Source of the DNA: Paraflavitalea sp. CAU 1676
GTDB lineage: Bacteria > Bacteroidota > Bacteroidia > Chitinophagales > Chitinophagaceae
Length of the DNA: 64,000 nucleotides
Assembly: GCF_029223285.1 (NCBI RefSeq)
Contig: NZ_JARHUJ010000002.1
Span: 434,001 to 498,000 of the forward strand
Direction: 5' to 3'
Part shown: in pieces, positions 43,560 to 50,638 of the stretch
Layout: every line of letters begins with the position of its first letter
Numbering within the stretch: position 1 is the stretch's first letter
Position numbers and translations under genes: made by a program
Notes under the pieces: generated by a model
Told to the model about the DNA's origin: nothing
What the model saw: only the letters and a program-made list of their open reading frames with translations
The model's database searches: none

Positions 43560-45188
43560 TCAGTTGTTATTACTATCGGCGTTTACTTTCTTTTCGAGGA
43601 TCGAGATATAGTTCTGTGCATCCTTATTGGCGGGATCGATCTCCAGGATCTTTTGCAGGTGCCCGATAGCATCAGCATAATCTTTTTCCTGGTTGGTTTC
43701 ATAGGCCGCGATATATCCATACGCTTCTACCAGCCACTTTTTCGTGGTAGCGGTAGCATTCGCACTGTCTTTCTCCAATTTCTCTATGAGGTTGTTGTAG
43801 TGTTGAATGGCCAGCCCTTTTTCCATGGCCGAATCCTTCAGCGAATTGGCCCTGGCCCGCCAGTAGTAACCAAAGCTTTGCTCCGGATACTTGCCGATAT
43901 ATTGACCAAACACCGTATCGGCCATATCATATTGCTCAGCTTTAAAATGGGCAATCCCCCAATTGAAAAGATCGATATTGGTAGCCTTCGCATTGTTGGT
44001 GTAATACCTGCCCAGCCAGATAGCCTGGTTGGCATTGTCCTTTTTCTCCTTATACAGATCGCTTAACTTTTTGTAATAAGTAAACAAAGCAGCAGAATCG
44101 GTGATCTTCGTTACCGCCGTTTGGTAAAATACCAGGGCCGAATCTTCTTTGCCCGGCGTAGCATTGTACAGGTCGGCCATAAGCTCATAATCCTTTACCA
44201 CGAAATGGCTATCATCCTCCTGCGCAAAATAAGCGATCATCGAAGTCAGCGCGCTCGCCGTATCCTTGAGGCCGGAATAACTATAAGCCATCAGCTTGTG
44301 CAGGCGGGGCATCGAATCTGCCGGTAAACCCGCCAGCGTGGACTTCGCCATAGCGATGGCCGAGTCGTATCGCTTGTTCAGGTACAACAGGTCAATAAGC
44401 TGATAATGATTTTCCGTACTGTAGTCACTTACGGCGAGGTATTGACGAAAGTAATCCAATGCCTTGGCCGCATCCTTGAAATAAGTGTCGTAATACAACT
44501 CATACCAGGCCGGAGCATACAAAGGATCCGCGGCGATCGTTTTATTGAAATACCCGAGATAGCTTTCTGCATTTTGCTGGGCCAGGAAGATCTTGCCCAT
44601 CTGGAACAACGCTTCGGCATTTTTGCCATCCTCATTCAACGCTGCCTGGTAAGCTCGATACGCTTCAGTACCATTGGCCAGCTTGCGATAAGCATTACCG
44701 CGCACCACATTCATAGCAGGCGCGTCGATATCTTTCTTGCCCGCCTGAGTCAAAACCTGCAACGCCCTATGGGGATCGGCATTCTTTTCACTCACATAGG
44801 CATTCGCAACAGCCAGCAGGATAGCGGCATCCTTTTTCCGCCCATCGCCAATGGCCTGGTCAAAGTACAGTTTGGCACTGTCGGGTTTTTGACTGGCCAG
44901 CAATAATTGTCCGTACGCTACTTTATAATAAGGCTGTTCCTTCACCGCAGCAGGCGCGCATTGTAAAGTGTCCAACAAAGCACGTGTTTGCTTCAAGGGC
45001 AGGTAGGCCTGCGACAACCGGTACCAGGCCTCGGCATTGTTGGCGTCTGCTTGCAGGATCGTGTGCAGCGCCGCCTGCGCACTGTGATACCGTTCGTGGT
45101 AAAGGAGTTGCGTGGCGTCGGGCAGGGTTTGAGCTGCCAGCGCAGCCGATATACAGAGCCCGCTCATCAGTAAGTACGTCTTTTTCAT
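43560..45188 (-). CDS. Exported TPR-repeat protein
   Basis: 542 residues with a signal peptide (about 1-18) and a nearly continuous array of TPR helix pairs (for example NAEAWYRLSQAYLPL, NAEALFQMGKIFLAQQ, YAPAWYELYYDTYFKD), ending with a TPR typical of N-D-A-Q-N-Y-I-S. Probably periplasmic and part of a protein complex. It is divergent from the OmpR-type two-component operon. Four CTAAT boxes at 11-bp spacing lie 36 bp upstream of its start, so it is a likely target of that system. Confidence 0.85.
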   Translation of the reverse strand: MKKTYLLMSGLCISAALAAQTLPDATQLLYHERYHSAQAALHTILQADANNAEAWYRLSQAYLPLKQTRALLDTLQCAPAAVKEQPYYKVAYGQLLLASQKPDSAKLYFDQAIGDGRKKDAAILLAVANAYVSEKNADPHRALQVLTQAGKKDIDAPAMNVVRGNAYRKLANGTEAYRAYQAALNEDGKNAEALFQMGKIFLAQQNAESYLGYFNKTIAADPLYAPAWYELYYDTYFKDAAKALDYFRQYLAVSDYSTENHYQLIDLLYLNKRYDSAIAMAKSTLAGLPADSMPRLHKLMAYSYSGLKDTASALTSMIAYFAQEDDSHFVVKDYELMADLYNATPGKEDSALVFYQTAVTKITDSAALFTYYKKLSDLYKEKKDNANQAIWLGRYYTNNAKATNIDLFNWGIAHFKAEQYDMADTVFGQYIGKYPEQSFGYYWRARANSLKDSAMEKGLAIQHYNNLIEKLEKDSANATATTKKWLVEAYGYIAAYETNQEKDYADAIGHLQKILEIDPANKDAQNYISILEKKVNADSNNN

Positions 45189-45224
45189 TGTCTGTTAGAG
45201 TTGCCCACAACTTAAAATGTCCTC

Positions 45225-45262
45225 ATTAGGCATTCATTAGGGCCGTATTAGAATAATATTAG
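45225..45262 (-). promoter_or_regulatory. Operator array: four CTAAT boxes at exact 11-bp period (TPR gene promoter)
   Basis: ATTAG occurs on the plus strand at 45225, 45236, 45247 and 45258, each exactly 11 bp from the next; read toward the TPR gene this is CTAAT x4. The two distal boxes extend to TTCTAAT. The last box ends 36 bp before the TPR start. A TTG sits at 15-17 bp after the last box, as in the second array at 47462. One site per helical turn is what an OmpR-family dimer array would need. Confidence 0.8.
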
Positions 45263-45390
45263 AAATGCGCGCCCTGTATGCCGCCAGCGCTGCGCCAAGG
45301 CCCGTCAGCGCGGCCGGCCCGGCCTCCGCCACACCGCAGTTCCGGCATTTGCTCGTACCTTCGGGCCCGTAAACATATCAGTAGCAGCCT

Positions 45391-46080
45391 ATGGAGGAAA
45401 GGAAGATACTTATTGTAGAAGACGAACATAAGATTGCCGATACGTTGAAGACCGGCCTCGCAGAGAATGGATATCATGTAGAAGTAGCGTACGACGGGAA
45501 GATAGGGGAGCGCCTTTTCATGGCGCACGATTTCAACCTCGTGATACTCGATATCAACCTGCCCGGCATCAATGGCTACGAGCTCTGTAAGATCATCCGC
45601 AGCCGCAATGCCCACGTGCCCGTCATCATGCTCACCTCGCTGGGCAGGCTCAACGACAAAACGGAGGGCTACGATGCAGGCGCCGATGATTACCTCGTAA
45701 AACCCTTCGAGTTCAAAGAACTCCTGCTCAAGATCAGGGTGCTGCTGCGGCGTACCATGAACCAGCAGCTGCCCGTTGGCAATGTGCTCAGCGCCGCCGA
45801 CCTCACGATGGACCTCGACCGCAAGGAAGTCATGCGCGCCGGTAATGCCATCACCCTCACCATGAAAGAGTTCCAGTTGCTCGAATACTTGTTGCGCAAC
45901 AAGAACAGGGTGGTGTCGAGGGCCGATATAGCCGTAAACGTATGGGAGATCGATTTCGATACCAATACCAATGTGATCGACGTATACATCAATTACCTGC
46001 GCAATAAGATCGATCGCAAATACGAGCAAAAGCTGATCCAGACGCAGGTAGGAATGGGATATGTTCTAAAAGAAAGCTGA
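45391..46080 (+). CDS. OmpR/PhoB-family response regulator
   Basis: 229 residues. Receiver domain at about 1-120 (VEDEHKIADTL, phospho-acceptor Asp54 in VILDINLPG, LVKPFEF lysine), then an OmpR-type winged helix (about 130-229; LTMKEFQLLEYLLRNKNRVVSRADIAVNVWE and the final IQTQVGMGYVL). Its stop is 5 bp before the kinase gene. It probably binds the 11-bp-phased CTAAT arrays on both sides of the operon (45225-45262 and 47462-47499). Confidence 0.97.
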   Translation: MEERKILIVEDEHKIADTLKTGLAENGYHVEVAYDGKIGERLFMAHDFNLVILDINLPGINGYELCKIIRSRNAHVPVIMLTSLGRLNDKTEGYDAGADDYLVKPFEFKELLLKIRVLLRRTMNQQLPVGNVLSAADLTMDLDRKEVMRAGNAITLTMKEFQLLEYLLRNKNRVVSRADIAVNVWEIDFDTNTNVIDVYINYLRNKIDRKYEQKLIQTQVGMGYVLKES

Positions 46081-46085
46081 AGCCA

Positions 46086-47465
46086 ATGCCGGTTAGACTG
46101 AGGATCACCCTGCTGTTCGGATGCATCGTATTGTTCATACTGCTGCTGGTATGCGGCTCGGTATATTATTTCTCCCGTACAGAGCGCACCCGCGATACCC
46201 GCCTGCGCCTCGTGAACCGCGCCATCACCCGCGCCCGCCTGCTGGCACACCCCACGTATTTCGATGCAGAACAACTGCGCATCCTCGATTCCTCTACCAT
46301 GATGGCCCTGCAGGACAAATCACTCCAGGCCTACAACTACAAAGGCGAAAAAGTATACAGCTACAGCGAAGAGCCGGAAGATACCCTCGCGGTCGACAAT
46401 AAATTATTAGACGAAGCCCGCATAAAAGGAACGGTCTATTTCCGGATCGGTAAAAAAGAAGCCGTGGCTTATCACCACGTCGATAGTAATATGCGGGTAG
46501 TGGTAGTTGCGGCCGCCTACGATGAAATGGGTCTGAAGAAGCTGCACGAGCTCGAGAACATCCTGCTCATCAGCTTTATCACCGGCAGCATCGTGGCATT
46601 TGCCGCAGGGTATATATTCTCGGGCCGCCTCCTGCGCCCCATTAAGAAGATCGCAGACGATATACAGGTCATATCTGCCCAGGAGTTGAACCGCCGGATA
46701 GACGGAGGCGATGCCAACGACGAATGGCGCTACCTCTCCGAAACGATCAATCAATTGCTCAACCGCCTGCAGGAAAGCTTCGACATGCAACGTCGCTTTA
46801 TTGCCAACGCATCACACGAACTCTCAACGCCGCTTACCTCCATCTCCAGCCAGTTGGAGGTATCGCTCTCGCGCGACCGCGAGGCCGATAAATACCGTAC
46901 CGTGATGCAGAGTGTGTACCAGGATGTACGCCACCTCGGCAAGCTCACCCAAACCCTGCTCGAATTTGCCCAGGCCTCCGGCGATCCCGGTGGACTCACC
47001 ATACAACCCGTGCGCATCGACGAAATATTACTCGAAATGCCGGCCGATGTCAACAAGCTGAATCCCGAATACACCGTGTCGCTCGCCTTTGGCGACATGC
47101 CGCCCGAAGAAGAAGCGCTCATCGTGGTAGGTAATAACGAACTCCTCTCGCTCGCCGTGCGCAATATCGTCATCAACGCCTGCAAATATTCTCCCGATCA
47201 TAAAGCCAATGTGCACCTCGAAGTGGCCGATCGCCAGCTGGTGATCTCCATATCCGACAAAGGCGTCGGGATACCCGAGGCAGACCTTAAATACATCTTT
47301 CAACCCTTTTACCGGGTTAACCACACCGGACCCGAATTGGGTTTTGGCCTGGGCCTCTCGCTGGCCCACCGCATCGTCAAACTGCACAAAGGCACCATAG
47401 AAGTGCAATCCACCCCCGGAGAAGGCTCCCTGTTCACCCTCCGGCTACCGGCTGCGCAATTCTAA
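46086..47465 (+). CDS. HAMP-domain sensor histidine kinase
   Basis: 459 residues. Transmembrane helices at about 8-29 and 160-179 enclose a periplasmic sensor of about 130 residues. HAMP at about 180-235, HisKA with phospho-acceptor His244 (FIANASHELSTPL), then HATPase_c with NACKYSPDH, DKGVGIPEADL and GFGLGLSLAHRIV. Domain order matches CusS/BaeS-like kinases. It is translated 5 bp after the response regulator, so the two form a cognate pair. Its stop codon overlaps the first box of the second CTAAT array. Ligand unknown. Confidence 0.96.
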   Translation: MPVRLRITLLFGCIVLFILLLVCGSVYYFSRTERTRDTRLRLVNRAITRARLLAHPTYFDAEQLRILDSSTMMALQDKSLQAYNYKGEKVYSYSEEPEDTLAVDNKLLDEARIKGTVYFRIGKKEAVAYHHVDSNMRVVVVAAAYDEMGLKKLHELENILLISFITGSIVAFAAGYIFSGRLLRPIKKIADDIQVISAQELNRRIDGGDANDEWRYLSETINQLLNRLQESFDMQRRFIANASHELSTPLTSISSQLEVSLSRDREADKYRTVMQSVYQDVRHLGKLTQTLLEFAQASGDPGGLTIQPVRIDEILLEMPADVNKLNPEYTVSLAFGDMPPEEEALIVVGNNELLSLAVRNIVINACKYSPDHKANVHLEVADRQLVISISDKGVGIPEADLKYIFQPFYRVNHTGPELGFGLGLSLAHRIVKLHKGTIEVQSTPGEGSLFTLRLPAAQF

Positions 47466-47499
47466 TCAGATTCTAATGTCATACTAAGGGCCGGCTAAT
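47462..47499 (+). promoter_or_regulatory. Operator array: four CTAAT-type boxes at exact 11-bp period (small lipoprotein promoter)
   Basis: CTAAT, CTAAT, CTAAG and CTAAT start at 47462, 47473, 47484 and 47495, each 11 bp apart. The first two extend to TTCTAAT as in the other array. The last box ends 37 bp before ATG 47537, and a TTG (in AATTTG, 47514-47516) lies 15-17 bp after it, exactly as in the array upstream of the TPR gene. Confidence 0.8.
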
Positions 47500-47536
47500 C
47501 ACCCGGTTACAATTTGCTTCCGAAAGAAGGCCGGGT

Positions 47537-47761
47537 ATGAAAATCAATTATTCTTTGTTCCTGATATTCGTCATCATGGGGCTGCTGGCCCTTAGCGGAT
47601 GCCTTTTTAAACAAAGCACCACCTACCGGTTACACAACCGGGAACTGATACTGGAAAACGATTCGCTGATCTCCGTGACCATCGAGCTCAGGAAAGAATT
47701 GGAGAAGGTGCAGCACGGTGGAGCACCGCAACGCAAAAGATCAACAGCAAGTTCAAAATAA
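47537..47761 (+). CDS. Small lipoprotein
   Basis: 74 residues. Lipoprotein signal with lipobox LALSGC (Cys22), then a short helical, Leu/Glu-rich mature part (LELRKELEKV-like heptads) and a basic tail. It lies directly downstream of the second CTAAT array and ahead of uspA (30 bp), so it is likely the first gene of a unit controlled by the two-component system. Function unknown; it could feed envelope state back to the kinase. Confidence 0.75.
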   Translation: MKINYSLFLIFVIMGLLALSGCLFKQSTTYRLHNRELILENDSLISVTIELRKELEKVQHGGAPQRKRSTASSK

Positions 47762-47791
47762 CATTGTTTCATGGTCCCATAGACTGAGCGT

Positions 47792-48601
47792 ATGATAAAG
47801 AACATCGTGGTGCCCATCGATTATAGTGAAGCATCGCTCAACGCATTGGAAACTGCCGGCTACGTAGCAACACAGCAACGTAGCCGGGTGCAATTGCTGC
47901 ATGTGCAGGAAACGGATGAGGCCTACCTCGATCAGGCGGCCCTTACCATGCCCTCACATGCCCGCAGTGTGGCCGATGCCATCGCGGCAGGCTTTCATCA
48001 AAAGCAGGGCATTAACCCAAGCATTGTTTTCAGGACCGGATTTGCCGGGCCTACCATTGTCAAGGCTGCACACGACCTCAAGGCCGACCTCATCGTATTG
48101 GGCGCGCATGGCGCTTCTGGTATGCGTGAGCAATTCATTGGCACTACGGCTTATTATGTTGTGAAGTATGCCAATTGCCCCGTACTCATCATACCCGAGG
48201 GCAGCAAGTGGCCGGGGTTCAGTAAAGTGCTGTTTCCCCTGCGTACCAGCTTCGGATCCTATAAACGCTACGAGTTCATCAAAGCCCTGAGCGGTGACCG
48301 TGGCGCACACCTGGAAATATTCGCCCTCTCGCTCGACCGTGATCCTGTAGAAGGCCAGGCACTAGAGCTCATGCGTCAGCGGCTCAATGCCGGCAACCCC
48401 AAAAACGACATTACCCTTTCCCTTCACCACAGTGAGCATAAGAATATATCCAAGGAAGTGCTGGACCGGGCCGATCGTACGCTCGCCAACCTCATCGTAT
48501 TATCGCCGGCAGTAGATGTAGTGAATAAACAATTCTTTGTAGGCCCCTTCTGTCAGCGCATTATTCACCATGCCCGGGTGCCGGTGCTATATGTGCGTTA
48601 A
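47792..48601 (+). CDS. Tandem universal stress protein (UspA)
   Basis: 269 residues with two Usp domains. The first is complete (KNIVVPIDYSEASLNALETA at the start; DLIVLGAHGASGMREQFIGTTAYYVVKYANCPVLII with the G-x2-G-x9-G(S/T) nucleotide-binding pattern). The second (from KVLFPLRTSF) is more divergent and ends in IVLSPA and RVPVLYVR. Such proteins bind ATP or sense stress. It follows the small lipoprotein by 30 bp and precedes nhaA. Confidence 0.93.
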   Translation: MIKNIVVPIDYSEASLNALETAGYVATQQRSRVQLLHVQETDEAYLDQAALTMPSHARSVADAIAAGFHQKQGINPSIVFRTGFAGPTIVKAAHDLKADLIVLGAHGASGMREQFIGTTAYYVVKYANCPVLIIPEGSKWPGFSKVLFPLRTSFGSYKRYEFIKALSGDRGAHLEIFALSLDRDPVEGQALELMRQRLNAGNPKNDITLSLHHSEHKNISKEVLDRADRTLANLIVLSPAVDVVNKQFFVGPFCQRIIHHARVPVLYVR

Positions 48602-48634
48602 CGGCATAATGGCGAGGTATTAATACATAAGTGG

Positions 48635-48677
48635 TACCTTTAACGGGTCGGCTCATGGCCGCAGATACTAACCCGTT
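48635..48677 (+). promoter_or_regulatory. nhaA leader: -7-like TACCTTTA and inverted repeat up to the start codon
   Basis: TACCTTTA (48635-48642) resembles the -7 consensus TAnnTTTG. AACGGGT (48642-48648) and ACCCGTT (48671-48677) form a 7-bp inverted repeat with a 22-nt loop that itself holds CGGC-TCATG-GCCG. The right arm ends at the base before ATG. If transcribed, it would form a hairpin against the start codon; if the -7 call is right, the left arm is only partly in the RNA and the repeat may be a protein site. Confidence 0.4.
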
Positions 48678-49844
48678 ATGCGATTGACCAGATTGTTCAA
48701 TGAGTTTTTTCACAGCGAAAAGGCCGGTGGTCTTTTATTGGTTGGCTGCACACTCATCTCGTTGTTGATAGCCAACACCGCTATTGGCGATAGTTACATC
48801 CATTTCTGGCATACCAACCTGGGGCCAAAGCCTGTCGAGTTTTGGGTGAACGATGTGTTGATGAGCATCTTCTTTCTGCTCGTTGGCCTGGAGATCGAGA
48901 GAGAACTCTACATCGGTGAAATGTCCGACCTCCGCCGGGCCATGTTGCCGGTGTTTGCTGCCATTGGAGGTATGGCCGTGCCAGCGCTCATTCATTATCT
49001 GTTTAACCACGGTACAGCGTCTCAGGGTGGGGTAGCCATCCCCATGGCCACCGATATCGCCTTCTCACTGGGTATCTTGTCGCTGCTGGGTAATCGCGTG
49101 CCCGCGGCACTCAAAGTATTTCTCACCGCCCTGGCCATTATCGACGACCTGGGTTCCATACTCGTAATTGCCCTGTTTTATGCACACGGCATATCTACAA
49201 CCAACCTGCTCATCGCCGGAGGGATCTATGCCGTAATGCTGGTGCTCAATAAATTCAAAGTATACCGTACCTGGATATATCTGCTGCTGGGAGTAGTGAT
49301 GTGGGTCTTTATGTACCGTTCTGGTGTACACGCTACCATCACCGGCGTATTGGTAGCCGCCGCCATACCGTTTGGCAATGGCGATGAGCATTCACCATCC
49401 TATCAACTGCAGCATCGTTTGCACAAGCCGGTCGCTTTTGTGATATTGCCCATTTTTGCCCTCGCCAATACCGCCATCGCCATTCCCGCTACCTGGATGG
49501 ATGACCTCGGCTCGCCCAACAGCCTCGGTATCATGCTGGGCCTGCTCGCCGGCAAGCCGGCAGGTATCTTCCTGTTCAGTATGATCCCTTTTTGGCTGGG
49601 CCTGGCCAGTTTACCGGCGGGTATTAAACGGGTGCACCTCCTGTGGACGGGCTTGCTGGCTGGCATCGGCTTTACCATGTCCATCTTCATCACCCACCTG
49701 GCCTTTGCCGATGAAACCCTGGTGGTAAGCTCTAAGATCGCCATTATGCTGGGTTCGGTGACAGCTGGCCTGCTGGGTTTGCTGCTGCTGAAAGCGTCAC
49801 TTAAACAGGCAGCCGACCCGCTTTCGGAGGCCGAAACCACCTGA
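48678..49844 (+). CDS. nhaA: Na+/H+ antiporter NhaA
   Basis: 388 residues, the usual NhaA length, with about 12 membrane segments. Family signs are EKAGGLLLVGCTLISLLIANT at the start, GLEIERELYIGEMSDLRRAMLPVFAAIGGM, ATDIAFSLGILSLLGNRVP, and the ion-binding pair in AIIDDLGSILVIALFY (matching Asp163-Asp164 of E. coli NhaA). It swaps Na+ for H+ and sets internal pH and sodium. Its place after uspA and near a two-component system suggests a stress-response set. Confidence 0.97.
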   Translation: MRLTRLFNEFFHSEKAGGLLLVGCTLISLLIANTAIGDSYIHFWHTNLGPKPVEFWVNDVLMSIFFLLVGLEIERELYIGEMSDLRRAMLPVFAAIGGMAVPALIHYLFNHGTASQGGVAIPMATDIAFSLGILSLLGNRVPAALKVFLTALAIIDDLGSILVIALFYAHGISTTNLLIAGGIYAVMLVLNKFKVYRTWIYLLLGVVMWVFMYRSGVHATITGVLVAAAIPFGNGDEHSPSYQLQHRLHKPVAFVILPIFALANTAIAIPATWMDDLGSPNSLGIMLGLLAGKPAGIFLFSMIPFWLGLASLPAGIKRVHLLWTGLLAGIGFTMSIFITHLAFADETLVVSSKIAIMLGSVTAGLLGLLLLKASLKQAADPLSEAETT

Positions 49845-49878
49845 GCAGAATTACCAGCGAATAAATCGTTTTACATAC

Positions 49879-49886
49879 TACCTTTG
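49879..49886 (+). promoter_or_regulatory. Candidate -7 element (TACCTTTG)
   Basis: Perfect match to the Bacteroidota -7 consensus TAnnTTTG, 18 bp upstream of ATG 49905. No clear -33 box. Confidence 0.5.
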
Positions 49887-49904
49887 CTCTCAATTATTTC
49901 AACT

Positions 49905-50177
49905 ATGGCATTACCTAAATTCATGATCGCCGACGACCCGGTGACCGATCCCGACAACGAGTATATCTTCCACACACAGGAGCCTCGCTTTATTGCGAAA
50001 AGGGTGGAGGATGATGACGAGAATGCGCATATCGACATCGTGGAAGAGATCGATGATGTGGCCGGTTTCTTCAACAACGATCCGGTACAGCTGCAGGTAT
50101 TGCTCGATGAGCTCGGAGAGTGGTACAGCGACTATATGGACTGGCTCGAAGAAGATGAACTGGACGAAGAAGGCTAA
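49905..50177 (+). CDS. Small acidic protein, unknown
   Basis: 90 residues from ATG 49905 (MALPKFMIADDPVTDP). Strongly acidic, with many Asp and Glu, ending YSDYMDWLEEDELDEEG. No signal peptide. The family is not recognised; similar short acidic proteins are common in Chitinophagaceae. Preceded by a perfect TAnnTTTG element, so probably expressed on its own. Confidence 0.7.
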   Translation: MALPKFMIADDPVTDPDNEYIFHTQEPRFIAKRVEDDDENAHIDIVEEIDDVAGFFNNDPVQLQVLLDELGEWYSDYMDWLEEDELDEEG

Positions 50178-50237
50178 TCCGGCCGGGCTGGGCGAAGCAG
50201 CGGTTTGGTATATCCTTTTGTCAGGGTAAATAAAACC

Positions 50238-50633
50238 ATGCGCGCCCGCCATATTTTCTCCTGCATACTGGCAGTCTCCCTGGCCCTCACTGCCTGCAAA
50301 AAGGACAAAGAAGGATATACGCAATCCTGCCAGGACGTTAAGGAAGCCCTGAAGAATGAAAGTAAGGAGGTTTTGAGAGCGCAGATAGACCGGTTGATCG
50401 GTCAGTTAAGCGACAAGCACCACAACCAGGCCAACCTGGAGGCGCTGGTAACGGCGATCAATGGGCAGTGTGGGTTGCAGGCCGCCATCCTCTGCGTTCA
50501 GTGTATAAAGACCCTTCCTCCACAATCAGAAATATCCATCACCTTCAGCGAAAACGGTAGCCAGATCAGGCGGACCATCGATATCAGTTCCACCCAATCG
50601 GATGATATGCGGTTTAGCAGCGTACACCAGTGA
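50238..50633 (+). CDS. Small lipoprotein
   Basis: 131 residues from ATG 50238. Lipoprotein signal with lipobox LALTAC (Cys20) and a lysine-rich start of the mature part (KKDKEGYTQSC). The rest is helical, then beta, and has several Cys (CQDVKEAL, CGLQAAILCVQC) that may form disulphides. Function unknown. Its stop lies 5 bp from the stop of the convergent permease gene. Confidence 0.7.
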   Translation: MRARHIFSCILAVSLALTACKKDKEGYTQSCQDVKEALKNESKEVLRAQIDRLIGQLSDKHHNQANLEALVTAINGQCGLQAAILCVQCIKTLPPQSEISITFSENGSQIRRTIDISSTQSDDMRFSSVHQ

Positions 50634-50638
50634 TCGGT

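Noticed and set aside
45348-45363. TTTG and TACCTTCG ahead of the OmpR-type regulator gene as a promoter pair
   Set aside because: The two elements are only 4 bp apart, far too close for -33 and -7 boxes; only the weak -7-like part could be real.
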